A DNA stretch of 64,000 bases. It comes from Tolypothrix sp. NIES-4075. GTDB taxonomy: Bacteria; Cyanobacteriota; Cyanobacteriia; Cyanobacteriales; Nostocaceae. How positions within the stretch are numbered: position 1 is the first letter of the stretch; each line of letters starts with the position of its first letter. The stretch spans positions 841,666-905,665 of the forward strand of contig NZ_BDUC01000003.1 of assembly GCF_002218085.1 (NCBI RefSeq), in the 5' to 3' direction. Shown one piece after another: positions 34,290 through 43,293 of this stretch. The notes under the pieces are model-generated. The model ran no database searches. It was not told the origin of the DNA and saw only the letters and a program-made list of their open reading frames with translations. Made by a program: the position numbers and the translations under genes.

Positions 34290-34889
34290 ATGCCAAAAAC
34301 TCGTGTCAAGGCTAAACCAGATGAAGCAAAGCCAGCATTAAGGGAACATATTCTCGATATTGCCGATGAACTTTTCTATCGAGAGGGAATTCGAGCAACT
34401 GGAGTGGATACCATCGTCGCGAAGTCTGGGGTGGCGAAAACAACGTTATATCGATATTTTCCGTCTAAGGATGATTTGGTGGTAGCGTATCTAGAACGGC
34501 GCAATCAACGTTTTTGGGAGTTGATGTCAGCCGAAATTGCCAAGCATCCCAATCAGCCTGGTGAACAATTGCTGGCAGTTTTTAAATGGTTGGATGAACT
34601 ATTAGCAAAACCAGATTGTTTGGGCTGTCCGTTTTTAGTCACAACATCAGAATTTGCCGAATTGGACTATCCAGGACACCAGGTTTCTATCAAACATAAA
34701 GAAGCGGTACGATCAAGGCTGATTGAATTAGCTCAAGAAGCTGGTGCAAGCAAGGAACGCGAACTTGGTGCAAATTTACTTTTGCTGCTTGATGGCGCGT
34801 TTGCACAACGGCGGTTATTTGGTACAGTTGCGGAAGTATCTTTAGAAAAAGCGGCAGCTACACTAATTAATGCGTACTTACCTACATAA
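34290..34889 (+). CDS. TetR-family transcriptional repressor
   Basis: A 199-residue regulator. The N-terminal helix-turn-helix is FYREGIRATGVDTIVAKSGVAKTTLYRYFPSKDDLVVAYL, the standard TetR DNA-binding domain. The C-terminal helical domain contains a cysteine pair, PDCLGCPFLVT, typical of a subgroup that includes regulators of redox-stress enzymes; a thiol-sensing role is possible but not shown. It lies divergent from an NADP oxidoreductase, with two palindromes between, so it probably represses both itself and that gene. Confidence 0.9.
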   Translation: MPKTRVKAKPDEAKPALREHILDIADELFYREGIRATGVDTIVAKSGVAKTTLYRYFPSKDDLVVAYLERRNQRFWELMSAEIAKHPNQPGEQLLAVFKWLDELLAKPDCLGCPFLVTTSEFAELDYPGHQVSIKHKEAVRSRLIELAQEAGASKERELGANLLLLLDGAFAQRRLFGTVAEVSLEKAAATLINAYLPT

Positions 34890-34928
34890 ATCTTAATATT
34901 TACTGTACTGAGAAAATCAAGTAAAAAT

Positions 34929-35963
34929 ATGGCAGCAAAAATTCCCGTTACCGTGATTACAGGCTTTTTAGGCAGTGGTAAAACCAGCCTAATTCGCCAT
35001 TTACTACAAAACAACCAAGGTAGACGCATCGCCGTTTTAGTCAACGAATTTGGGGAACTTGGGATTGATGGCGAATTGTTGAAATCTTGTGAAATTTGCC
35101 CCGAAGATGGCGACAGTAATATTTTTGAATTAACCAACGGCTGTTTATGTTGCACTGTACAGGAGGAATTTTACCCGGCGATGCAGCAGTTAATTAAGCG
35201 ACGCGATCGCATCGATTGTATTTTGATTGAAACTTCTGGTTTAGCCTTACCAAAGCCGTTAATCAAGGCTTTTCGCTGGCAAGAAATCCGCAATGCCGCC
35301 ACAGTCGATGCGGTAATTACGGTAGTTGATTGTGCAGCAGTAGCATCAGGCACATTTGCTAGCGACCCGGAAGCAGTGGCAGCGCAACGCCAAGCCGATG
35401 ATAGTTTAGAACATGAAACACCTTTGCAAGAACTGTTTGAAGACCAACTTGCTTGTGCTGATTTAGTGGTGTTGAATAAAACCGATTTGGTGGATGATGA
35501 GACAAAAGCGCAAATTGAAGAGTTAATTAAACAAGAATTGCCGAGAGTAGTGAAGATTGTGGAGAGCGATGGCGCTCAACTCGATCCATCTATATTATTA
35601 GGATTAAACGCTGCCGTCGAAGATAATTTAGATAGTCGTCCCAGTCATCACGACACCGAAGAAGAACACGAACACGACGAAGAAATTATCTCAACTCACG
35701 TAATTTTAGACCGCGCTTTTGAACCAGAAAAATTACAGCAGCAGTTGCAAGCGATCGCACAACAGCAAGAGATATACCGAATTAAAGGCTTTGTCGCAGT
35801 CCCTAACAAAGCCATGCGTTTAGTCATGCAAGGTGTAGGAACTCGATTTGATCAATTTTACGATCGCCCGTGGCAACCTGAAGAAGCAAGACAAACCCGT
35901 TTAGTTTTCATCGGTCGTGACTTGAAATCCTCAGAAATAGAATCCCAACTCGTAGCTTTATGA
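34929..35963 (+). CDS. CobW/COG0523 metallochaperone GTPase
   Basis: A 344-residue G3E-family GTPase. Walker A GFLGSGKTS at 12-20, the metal-binding CLCC at 72-75 (NGCLCCTVQEE), the ESSGxxxP-type motif ETSGLALPKP, and NKTD for guanine recognition. A His/Glu-rich stretch (HHDTEEEHEHDEE, about 237-250) lies between the two domains, and a CobW C-terminal domain follows. Such proteins deliver zinc, cobalt or other metals to client enzymes. No cobalamin genes or riboswitch lie near, so the metal is not known. A spacer of 39 bases separates it from the TetR gene on the same strand. Confidence 0.9.
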   Translation: MAAKIPVTVITGFLGSGKTSLIRHLLQNNQGRRIAVLVNEFGELGIDGELLKSCEICPEDGDSNIFELTNGCLCCTVQEEFYPAMQQLIKRRDRIDCILIETSGLALPKPLIKAFRWQEIRNAATVDAVITVVDCAAVASGTFASDPEAVAAQRQADDSLEHETPLQELFEDQLACADLVVLNKTDLVDDETKAQIEELIKQELPRVVKIVESDGAQLDPSILLGLNAAVEDNLDSRPSHHDTEEEHEHDEEIISTHVILDRAFEPEKLQQQLQAIAQQQEIYRIKGFVAVPNKAMRLVMQGVGTRFDQFYDRPWQPEEARQTRLVFIGRDLKSSEIESQLVAL

Positions 35964-35972
35964 GTTAGGAGT

Positions 35973-36002
35973 TGTAGAGACGCGACCGGTCGCGTCTCTA
36001 CA
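35973..36002. repeat. 30-bp perfect palindrome TGTAGAGACGCGACC/GGTCGCGTCTCTACA
   Basis: It starts 10 bases after the CobW stop codon. It is the longest member of the AGACGCGA palindrome family in the window. It could stop transcription, but there is no T-run. Confidence 0.75.
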
Positions 36003-36082
36003 GTAGTTAGAAGTCAACACTCACTCCTTGTCCCCCTTGTCCCCTTGTCCCTTTGTCCCCCCAACCGTACTGAATTTACTAC

Positions 36083-36131
36083 AAAAGAGGGAGTGAGGAG
36101 TAGCCGTCGGCTGCCCCTCACTTCCTCTTTT
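36083..36131. terminator. Large hairpin between the CobW and small-protein genes
   Basis: AAAAGAGGGAGTGAGGAG (36083-36100) pairs with CCCCTCACTTCCTCTTTT (36114-36131) with two mismatches, leaving a 13-base loop. It lies 9 bases from the stop of the minus-strand gene, and on that strand ends in TTTT, so it is a good candidate terminator for the siderophore-uptake genes. Confidence 0.6.
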
Positions 36132-36140
36132 GGAAGTCCC

Positions 36141-36545
36141 TTATATTCCGGACAGGTCTTTTGTCTCAAGCCACTTCTGGGCTTCTGCAATTGTGCCAAA
36201 AGCCATACCAGGACAACCAAAGGTATTGGGAATTGATTTAGCAACTATTATTTGCGACTTTTGCAATAGCTTAATTGAATCTACGACGCACGCTATACCA
36301 AAGCAATACTGGGTAAATCGAGATTTATTTTGATTTTTCCACTCATTTTCCAACTTATGAACTTCTTTTGACTCGTTCTTTTCAGCTATCTCAGCATTGA
36401 TTTGATTGTAAACAACACCGAATGGCTCTTCTCGCGACAGCCACTTATCACAAGCACTTAAATAGATATGTAAGTCTTCGAGCGTTGGTGCCCCATCAAC
36501 ATGGATATAAACAATGGGCCATTTTTCATCGTTGCATGTAACCAT
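36141..36545 (-). CDS. Small protein of unknown function next to the siderophore permease
   Basis: A 134-residue soluble protein. It starts VTCNDEKWPIVYIHVDGAPT-LED, has a FGVVYNQI strand and ends with IPNTFGCPGMAFGTIAEAQKWLETK. The alternation of short hydrophobic strands and helices recalls the STAS/SpoIIAA-like fold, but I cannot name the family. It lies 48 bases downstream of the MFS permease gene on the same strand, probably in one transcript with it. A role in uptake or its control is only suggested by place. Confidence 0.6.
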   Translation of the reverse strand: MVTCNDEKWPIVYIHVDGAPTLEDLHIYLSACDKWLSREEPFGVVYNQINAEIAEKNESKEVHKLENEWKNQNKSRFTQYCFGIACVVDSIKLLQKSQIIVAKSIPNTFGCPGMAFGTIAEAQKWLETKDLSGI

Positions 36546-36593
36546 TATCTTAATTCCTCAATAATGTATAAACTTTCTCTTTTTTTGCAGATA

Positions 36594-37847
36594 TCATTGG
36601 CTTGTAGAAGAAGCTTTCTTTCTTGTCAATGACCCAGGATTGTTTGTGTTATCAAAGTTTCTGCTAATTACCAAAACACTCACAAGTGAAATTGCAATAG
36701 CGCTCATAAACACTCCTTGATAGCCGATTGATTTTGCTAGGACTCCACTAATTACTGAAGCGCCAATAACGCCCATAAAAATGATCGACGCTTGAATCGT
36801 AAAGTCTGTACCAGCAGTCGCTAACTCACTTTTATCCATCATAACTGTGTATAAAGTAGTGTGTGCTGCACCAGAAAGTATCTGTACACTAATTACTACT
36901 AAATATAGGGTAGGTAAATTAGTCACACCAGATGCAGGTAGTAGATAAGTCGCTATGGCGATCGCCTGGAGCAAACCAAACAACACCAGCGATCGCTTCC
37001 GCCCTAAGGATGGAATCAATAAACTAGCCGCGATCGCACCCAATATTCCAGCAGTGCAACTGACAATTCCCAGCAACCAACCAATTTCTGCTAAAGACAA
37101 CCCCAGATCGGATAATAAGGGACGAAACATCGTACTTGCCATCCCACTCCCTGCTGAATACAGCACCAAAATCAGCAACCAAGTTACTGTTCCCCGATGT
37201 CTAAAGAAATTGCTTAATGTTTGGAAATAACCTTTAATTCCTAGACTTGCTAATTCTTCTTGCTGAGGCTTTCGCTCTTTGTGTCGCAAAACAGGAATCA
37301 ATGCCACAAGCATAATTAGTGCCATAATCAGCAAACTTGCAGTCCATCCCAATCTATTCAACAAAATGAGCATAGTACCCCCGCCAATAATTGTGCCGAG
37401 GTAGTGTCCTCCCATTTGTACCCCGTTACCCAAACTACGTTCATTTGGCTTGAGCAAACCGACAGCTAAAGCATCCGTGGCAATATCTTGACTGGAACAA
37501 AATACAGCCATCAAAAATGTACAAACTAGGACAATACTCAGATTTTTATCAATATCAAGTCCGGCACAAATTACTGTAACGCCAACAACTAAAAGCTGAA
37601 AAATGATAATCCAAAACCGATAATGCCCCCAACGTTTAAAACTATAGCGATCGATAAAAGGCGACCACAAAAATTTTAGCATTGCAGGTACCGCCAGCAA
37701 CGACAGCGCCCCGATCGCATCCAGAGACATTCCTCTCTGACGCATTATTACAGGTAGCCCTGCAAGTAAAAAATGCACCGGTATTATTTGGGAAACATAT
37801 AAACTAGCTAGCAACACCAGTTTTTTTAGTTCTTCAGTTCTAGGCAT
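36594..37847 (-). CDS. MFS permease, RhtX/FptX (AmpG-like) type
   Basis: A 417-residue transporter with about 12 membrane helices. The first cytoplasmic loop has LKFLWSPFIDRYSFKRWGHYR, and helix 4 has SSQDIATDALAVGLLKPNERSLGNGVQMGGHYLG. Both are typical of the AmpG/RhtX/FptX branch of the major facilitator superfamily. RhtX and FptX are inner-membrane permeases that take up ferric rhizobactin and ferric pyochelin, each without an ABC system. Next to it is a TonB receptor gene, and beyond it a salicylate-using NRPS-PKS cluster, which supports siderophore import. A muropeptide permease (AmpG) remains the alternative. Confidence 0.82.
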   Translation of the reverse strand: MPRTEELKKLVLLASLYVSQIIPVHFLLAGLPVIMRQRGMSLDAIGALSLLAVPAMLKFLWSPFIDRYSFKRWGHYRFWIIIFQLLVVGVTVICAGLDIDKNLSIVLVCTFLMAVFCSSQDIATDALAVGLLKPNERSLGNGVQMGGHYLGTIIGGGTMLILLNRLGWTASLLIMALIMLVALIPVLRHKERKPQQEELASLGIKGYFQTLSNFFRHRGTVTWLLILVLYSAGSGMASTMFRPLLSDLGLSLAEIGWLLGIVSCTAGILGAIAASLLIPSLGRKRSLVLFGLLQAIAIATYLLPASGVTNLPTLYLVVISVQILSGAAHTTLYTVMMDKSELATAGTDFTIQASIIFMGVIGASVISGVLAKSIGYQGVFMSAIAISLVSVLVISRNFDNTNNPGSLTRKKASSTSQ

Positions 37848-37949
37848 AGGAATTTAGGTTTATATTATTAGATATTGGAAAAATCTTTCCCAGTCACGCA
37901 AGTTCGCTTTCGGGCAGAAAATACGCACTTCTCTAACTCCCCAGTCAGA

Positions 37950-40712
37950 TCAAAATTCTACTGAAATTGAGCCAATTACTGTAAAAGGTTCCCCCGGTTC
38001 AATTCCTCTGACTCTATTGATTGGTGTGCCTGTAATATAATTCACATCAAAAAGATTTTTGAAGTTTAAGGCTGCCCGCCAATTATTTCGCCGATAAGAA
38101 ATGCTAGCATTTGTGAGAAAGTAACTGCCTAACTCAAAGCTGTTATTTAAATCTCCTTGACGATTGCTAACGAAATTAAAGCCAATACCTAAGCCTAGTC
38201 CTTGTAAATTACCTTCCTGAATTTCGTAATTTGTCCATAGGCTGGCACTGTGGTGAGGAACACCTGGTAACTGGTTGCCAACTGGAATAGTGTTATCCTT
38301 GGTAACTTCAGTATCTATATAGGAATAGGAGGCAATAATATTCCACCCTGGTAAAATCTTTCCTGTAATATCTAGTTCAATGCCACGACTTTTTTGTTCA
38401 CCTGTTGCCACAGAAAAGAAGGTATTGTTTGGATCTTGTGTGGCGACATTCTCTTTAGTAACATCAAAATAAGCTAAAGTTGCCAAGAGATTGCCTTGCA
38501 ATAGTTCAGCTTTTGCCCCGATTTCGTATCCTTCTCCCTTCTCTGGTTCGAGAGAACCATTATCTACCGTAATTCCTGAATTAGGAACAAATGACCGTGA
38601 GTAGCTAGCGTAAAGCGATAAGTTTTTGACAGGTTTGTAGACTATACCAAAACGGGGACTAAAAGCATCATCATTTTGAGTAGTCTCAGAACTAGTGGGA
38701 TTAAATGCACTTGGATTATTTGTGGTTTTTTGTTCTACCGTTTCATATCTAACACCTGCCGATAAAAGTAAACTATCAGTTAGCGAAACCTGATCTTGTA
38801 CATAGATACCCAAACTATTTACTGCGATTTGAAAATCTTGAACCAAAGGTAAATCGGCTTGTCTTCGTTTGGAAAAAGACCTATATACCGGATTGAAGAT
38901 GTTAATTGGAAACCGCTCGGAAAAATCAGCATTTGATGCTTGGTCAGTGTTGTTACGACCCAGGTCAACACCAAACAAAAGCGTATGTCCAATTGACCAT
39001 GTAGTGAACTTACCTACTACATTGGTTTGCAGAGAGTAGTTTTCAGTGACTATATCTTGGATGGCTAAAGTTCTGTTAAGTTCTCCTGTTGATTCATTGA
39101 GGTTTCCCAAAAATGGGAAATTCAAAACGCTACTGAGAAAATCATCGTCCCTGATGTATTTAAATGCATTTCGCAGCGTCCAGTTTTTACTGAAACGATG
39201 TTCTAGGTTGTACCCAACATTGATAGACTCTTTTTGAACAATGTCATCTGGCTCATTTAAGATGCGATCGCGCGGAATATCTGCCACCTTATTACCAAAG
39301 GCAACTAAACCGGTGTCCGAGGGACGCTGATCGTTTAAATATTCCAATTGAAAATTTAGGTCAGTGCGATCGCCGATTTTCCAAGTCACAGATGGAGCAA
39401 CGAAGTATCGCTGGATATCCGTGTCAAAATCTCGAAAGCCATCATCGCGCAGATATAGCGCATTTAGTCTATAAAGCAAACTTCTATCTGAAGTCAATGG
39501 ACCAGAGATATCAATTCGCGGACGAACAAAACCACGGTTTCCTACTTGTAGTTCCGCTTCGTAAAAAGGCTCATTCAAAGGCTTTTTGGTGACAGCATTA
39601 ATTAAACCTCCTGGTTCAATCTGACCAAACAGAATTGAAGCAGGTCCTTTGAGAACTTCCACGCGCTCAATATTGGCAATTTCTGGAAAACTCTGACTTT
39701 GACTATCCTGATTCCCATTCAGCCCAAAAGCTCTAAATCCGTCTCGCAAAACTGGGGCACCTTCAAAACCGCGAATATTAAAGCTAAATCCTCTACCCTC
39801 AGAAGAATCACCAAATACACCACTGACATTTTGTACTGCTTCTTCTAGAGTAGTAACTTGCTGATCTTTTAATATCTGTTGCGGAATAACCTGAACTGAC
39901 TGGGGAATATCAAGCACTGGAGTGTCAGTTCTAGTTCCGGTAATGCTGTTAGGAACTAGATATCCGTCTTCCTCCCCTGTAACTGACAGTTCAATTGGCT
40001 CATCATTTCCTGGAACTGGCTTTTCTGGCTTAGTTTCACTCTCTGGCTGTTGTGTCGGTTGTGGAGGAGTTTGTGGTGAGGAGGGTGGTGTCTGTGCGGA
40101 GGATGTCGCTGGTGTAAATCCAAAAATCAACCCTTCGTCACTATCAAACAACTCAAGTTGTGGAACACCAGTCTCACCGATCGCTGTCACCCGAATAGTA
40201 TTCGCATCTTGGTTAGTAACGGTTATCGCTGTGATTCCTGCAACTGGATTGCGGGAATTGAATGTACTGCCAGTAGGTAAACGTAGTTGTGTATTCGGGA
40301 TATCAACAATGTAAGAATTACCTTCCCTCTTGGGCAATACTTGTAACTGTTCCCCTTTAGGAGTTTCTAAAATAATCTCCACACCTTTGTCAGTGCGGTT
40401 AACCTTGACTTTTGTAACTTCGACAACTCCAGTTGAAGGTAGTGAACTTGGTGCTGGTGATTGCACTAGCTTTTGAGCGCTCCTTGGTGGCAACTCTATT
40501 TCACTCAGTCGCAGAATATCTTTGATTGGTTTGACTGGCTGTGCTTTTACAGTCAAAGGCAATGATTGGTTAGAACTTTTATCAGTAGCTGTCAATAGAA
40601 GATAACTTCGCTCATTTAGCCCTTGTACCTCCTGACTATTGGCAGGATTTGTGAACAATACAACAACACAACCAGTGAGCCACAAGCCTTGAACAAATTG
40701 CACTACTTTCAT
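37950..40712 (-). CDS. TonB-dependent siderophore receptor with AMIN domain
   Basis: A 920-residue outer-membrane receptor. Signal peptide at 1-27, an AMIN domain at about 97-198 (VEVTKVKVNRTDKGVEIIL ... GLIFGF), a Pro/Gln-rich linker (203-240), then the plug from about 262 (DIPQSVQVIPQQILKDQQ, FNIRGFEG, RVEVLKGPASILFGQIEPGG-x-INAVTKKP) and a 22-strand type barrel ending in VEF with the aromatic C-terminus. AMIN-fused siderophore receptors are characteristic of filamentous cyanobacteria. It imports a ferric siderophore using TonB energy. The gene is divergent from the NRPS-PKS genes over a 675-base spacer and is followed by an FptX-like permease. Confidence 0.94.
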   Translation of the reverse strand: MKVVQFVQGLWLTGCVVVLFTNPANSQEVQGLNERSYLLLTATDKSSNQSLPLTVKAQPVKPIKDILRLSEIELPPRSAQKLVQSPAPSSLPSTGVVEVTKVKVNRTDKGVEIILETPKGEQLQVLPKREGNSYIVDIPNTQLRLPTGSTFNSRNPVAGITAITVTNQDANTIRVTAIGETGVPQLELFDSDEGLIFGFTPATSSAQTPPSSPQTPPQPTQQPESETKPEKPVPGNDEPIELSVTGEEDGYLVPNSITGTRTDTPVLDIPQSVQVIPQQILKDQQVTTLEEAVQNVSGVFGDSSEGRGFSFNIRGFEGAPVLRDGFRAFGLNGNQDSQSQSFPEIANIERVEVLKGPASILFGQIEPGGLINAVTKKPLNEPFYEAELQVGNRGFVRPRIDISGPLTSDRSLLYRLNALYLRDDGFRDFDTDIQRYFVAPSVTWKIGDRTDLNFQLEYLNDQRPSDTGLVAFGNKVADIPRDRILNEPDDIVQKESINVGYNLEHRFSKNWTLRNAFKYIRDDDFLSSVLNFPFLGNLNESTGELNRTLAIQDIVTENYSLQTNVVGKFTTWSIGHTLLFGVDLGRNNTDQASNADFSERFPINIFNPVYRSFSKRRQADLPLVQDFQIAVNSLGIYVQDQVSLTDSLLLSAGVRYETVEQKTTNNPSAFNPTSSETTQNDDAFSPRFGIVYKPVKNLSLYASYSRSFVPNSGITVDNGSLEPEKGEGYEIGAKAELLQGNLLATLAYFDVTKENVATQDPNNTFFSVATGEQKSRGIELDITGKILPGWNIIASYSYIDTEVTKDNTIPVGNQLPGVPHHSASLWTNYEIQEGNLQGLGLGIGFNFVSNRQGDLNNSFELGSYFLTNASISYRRNNWRAALNFKNLFDVNYITGTPINRVRGIEPGEPFTVIGSISVEF

Positions 40713-41387
40713 TTTTTACTTAGAAGAAAACAACGCCATTCGACTTCTGTAGTTGATGACGCGACAGATTATTGACAGTTATTTTTGCTATTTTTCGATC
40801 TCAGCGATCTGTTTAGATGCAACCTAGATTTGCATAAAAAACTTCTACTATTGATATTTATTCTTAAAAATTTAATATAACTTAATAATTCTGGCAAGCT
40901 GTATTCAGAAAATCCAGTGGGATCAAGAGTCGATTCCAACAAAAATAGTTTGTGCCATCATCGCCAAATTCTCTCTGTGCAATTCTTTTAAGGTATTTAA
41001 TAGTAGTTTTCCCGGTAACACAATTGCTATGATTGGGAATTTATGTAACCTAAAATAATTTAGAATTTAGCATCTATCAAAAGATATATTTTAAAATTGC
41101 ATCCGAAAAACTAATAGCTTTCAAGATGGATGAGAAGAATTATCTATTAAAGATGAGTTGCAAAATGCAAGTGATTCCTATTAAGCTACTGAAGTGTTAA
41201 ATGAAAATTTCTTGCAATACTTTTCCTGTAATTTTCAGGTTGTATTCCTGACTTGCTAATTGCTTGGCACGAATGAGAAAGCTTTACACAGCCGAATGCC
41301 GATGAAGTCGAAAAATACACCTTTGGCAAGAGCGCAACAGGGCAACATCCTCTCAACTTCAAGCCACCGGCTAAGGACTTTTACTTC
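40713..41387. other. Divergent promoter region between receptor and biosynthesis genes
   Basis: 675 bases without a convincing gene. It is AT-rich (about 40840-41110), with stretches such as tattgatatttattcttaaaaattt and taataattctgg that could hold iron-regulator (Fur) sites; I cannot fix one by eye. It would control the receptor leftward and the biosynthetic operon rightward. Confidence 0.5.
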
Positions 41388-41723
41388 ATGGATACCTTAA
41401 ATGTGATGAATACCCTGAAAACAATACTTACTGATTTAGGTATTCCGGAAGAGTCACTTCATGAAGACACTTTATTGTGCAAGCATTTACAGCTTGACTC
41501 TGTAGAGACAGTAGAAATTGCCTTGGGATTGAAACGAAAACTGGGAGTTAAGGTCAAGCTAGAAGCTTTGCAAGATATGACACTGGCTCAGGTTTGCAAT
41601 ATGGTCGAGGGAGCGATCGCCCCCCTTCCCCAACGGGAGAAAACGCAACTATGTACCGATTCACATCCTCAAAGCAGTCAACTATTAAGCCTAAAAGGAA
41701 AGTTGGATGGACAGTATTTCTGA
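41388..41723 (+). CDS. Free-standing acyl carrier protein
   Basis: A 111-residue carrier protein. The 4'-phosphopantetheine site is S38 in LCKHLQLDSVETVEIAL, in the usual four-helix setting (residues 8-80). The C-terminal 30 residues are a flexible tail. It overlaps the ligase gene by 17 bases, which suggests coupled translation. As the first gene of the operon, next to an aryl ligase and a salicylate synthase, it probably carries the salicyl starter, as aryl carrier proteins do in other salicylate siderophores. Confidence 0.88.
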   Translation: MDTLNVMNTLKTILTDLGIPEESLHEDTLLCKHLQLDSVETVEIALGLKRKLGVKVKLEALQDMTLAQVCNMVEGAIAPLPQREKTQLCTDSHPQSSQLLSLKGKLDGQYF

Positions 41724-43269
41724 ACAGTTGCCGCAACTATTTAATGTTGCAGCTTACTTTATAGAAGGCAACTTGGCACTCGGACGTAGCGAGAAAACCG
41801 CGTTTTATTATCAAGACGAGACATATACTTACGCTCAAGTGAGCAGTTTTGTCCGACGCAGCGCTAAATTACTCTCTCATCTTGATCTACAGCAAGAAAA
41901 CCGCATAGCAATTCTTGTACCAGATACACCAGAGTTCGTCTTCGCTTTCTGGGGTGCTATTTGGCTCGGCGCCGTGCCTGTCCCGATTAATACTGCATAT
42001 AGTGTTGATGACATCCAATATATTCTGCAAGACTGCCGTGCCAAAGTCTTGCTGACTACCCAAGAATGGCAAGAGCAACTAGTCCCCATCCAATCTCAGT
42101 TCCTGCGTCATGTTTTGCTAGTAGATGGAGAGAACTCATTTGTTTCCTTACTAGCTCAACAAGACGAATTGCTAACTTGTGCCGAAACCTCTCGTGACGA
42201 ACCAGCTTTCTGGCTTTACACTTCTGGTAGTACAGGACGACCCAAAGGCGTAATTCACCTGCATCAAAGTATGGTGGTTTGTGCCGAGCGATACGCTAAA
42301 AGCACCCTTGGCTTGCATACAGATGACATTGCATATTCAGTTGCCAATATGTCCTTTGCCTACGGCTTAGGTAACACCTTATATATGCCAATGGCTGTTG
42401 GTGCAACTGCTGTACTATCTAATGCCAACAATGCTTTTGAAATTATTACTGACATCCATCGCTATCGACCGACAATTCTGTTTGGTATACCCAGTGTCTA
42501 TGCAGCTATCCTGGCTGTAGATGAAATCTCTCCTTTAGATGTTTCTTCATTGCGCTTGTGCGTATCCGCTGCTGAACAACTACCCAAGAGTATTTGGGAA
42601 AAGTGGCTTTTGACTTACAACCATGAAATTTGTGAGGGTATTGGTACCACCGAGTTTTTGCACATCTTTCTTTCCAACCGAGTCGGAGAGTGTAAACCAG
42701 GGACTTCGGGTCGTCCTATACCTGGTTACGATATCCAGATTATTGACGAAAATGGTGTACCTTGTCCGGAGGGTAAGATTGGCGATTTACAAGTGAGTGG
42801 AGAAAGCCTGATGTTGGGCTATTGGAACCGATTGTCACAAACCCGCAAGGCTATCTACGGGAACATTATGCGGACTGGAGATAAATATGTGCGCGACAGT
42901 GATAACTATTTTAGATTTGTGGGACGAACTGACGATTTGTTTAAAGTGAATGGTCAGTGGATATCACCGATGGAAATTGAGGATGTCTTACATCAACATC
43001 CCCAGGTTCTAGAAGTAGCAGTAGTACCAGAATCTGAAAGCGGCGAACAGCTAACTCAAGTTGTAGCTTATATTAGCCTGCAACCTGGACAAAAACCAAC
43101 GCCGGAATTAGAGAATAGCATTCGTAAATTTGCTAAACAACAACTGCCTCACTTTAAGGCTCCAAAAACAGTTCGGTTTGTAGACAATTTACCGCGCACT
43201 GCAACTGGAAAAATTCACCGCCATTTATTAGTAAGAAGCCACAATTTAGTCGGCAACAAGGCTCAATAA
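41707..43269 (+). CDS. Benzoate/salicylate-CoA (or ACP) ligase
   Basis: A 520-residue adenylate-forming enzyme. The phosphate loop YTSGSTGRPKG lies at 171-181. The middle part, EGIGTTEFLHIFLSNRVGECKPGTSGRPIPGYD, is characteristic of benzoate-CoA ligases, not of the DhbE/YbtE salicylate-AMP ligases. The C-terminal lysine is in RTATGKIHR (about 506). It should activate an aromatic acid as AMP ester and load it on CoA or on the carrier protein encoded just upstream. With a salicylate synthase as next gene, salicylate is the obvious substrate. AAAGG before the ATG supports the start. Confidence 0.88.
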   Translation: MDSISEQLPQLFNVAAYFIEGNLALGRSEKTAFYYQDETYTYAQVSSFVRRSAKLLSHLDLQQENRIAILVPDTPEFVFAFWGAIWLGAVPVPINTAYSVDDIQYILQDCRAKVLLTTQEWQEQLVPIQSQFLRHVLLVDGENSFVSLLAQQDELLTCAETSRDEPAFWLYTSGSTGRPKGVIHLHQSMVVCAERYAKSTLGLHTDDIAYSVANMSFAYGLGNTLYMPMAVGATAVLSNANNAFEIITDIHRYRPTILFGIPSVYAAILAVDEISPLDVSSLRLCVSAAEQLPKSIWEKWLLTYNHEICEGIGTTEFLHIFLSNRVGECKPGTSGRPIPGYDIQIIDENGVPCPEGKIGDLQVSGESLMLGYWNRLSQTRKAIYGNIMRTGDKYVRDSDNYFRFVGRTDDLFKVNGQWISPMEIEDVLHQHPQVLEVAVVPESESGEQLTQVVAYISLQPGQKPTPELENSIRKFAKQQLPHFKAPKTVRFVDNLPRTATGKIHRHLLVRSHNLVGNKAQ

Positions 43270-43293
43270 AAATTATCAATAAAGGTCAAATCG

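Noticed and set aside
34889..34928. Cobalamin riboswitch before the CobW-type gene
   Set aside because: The spacer is only 39 bases, far too short for one.
41296..41400. Possible 34-residue leader peptide before the ACP gene
   Set aside because: Weak start context and composition; overlaps the ACP start in another frame without sign of attenuation structure.
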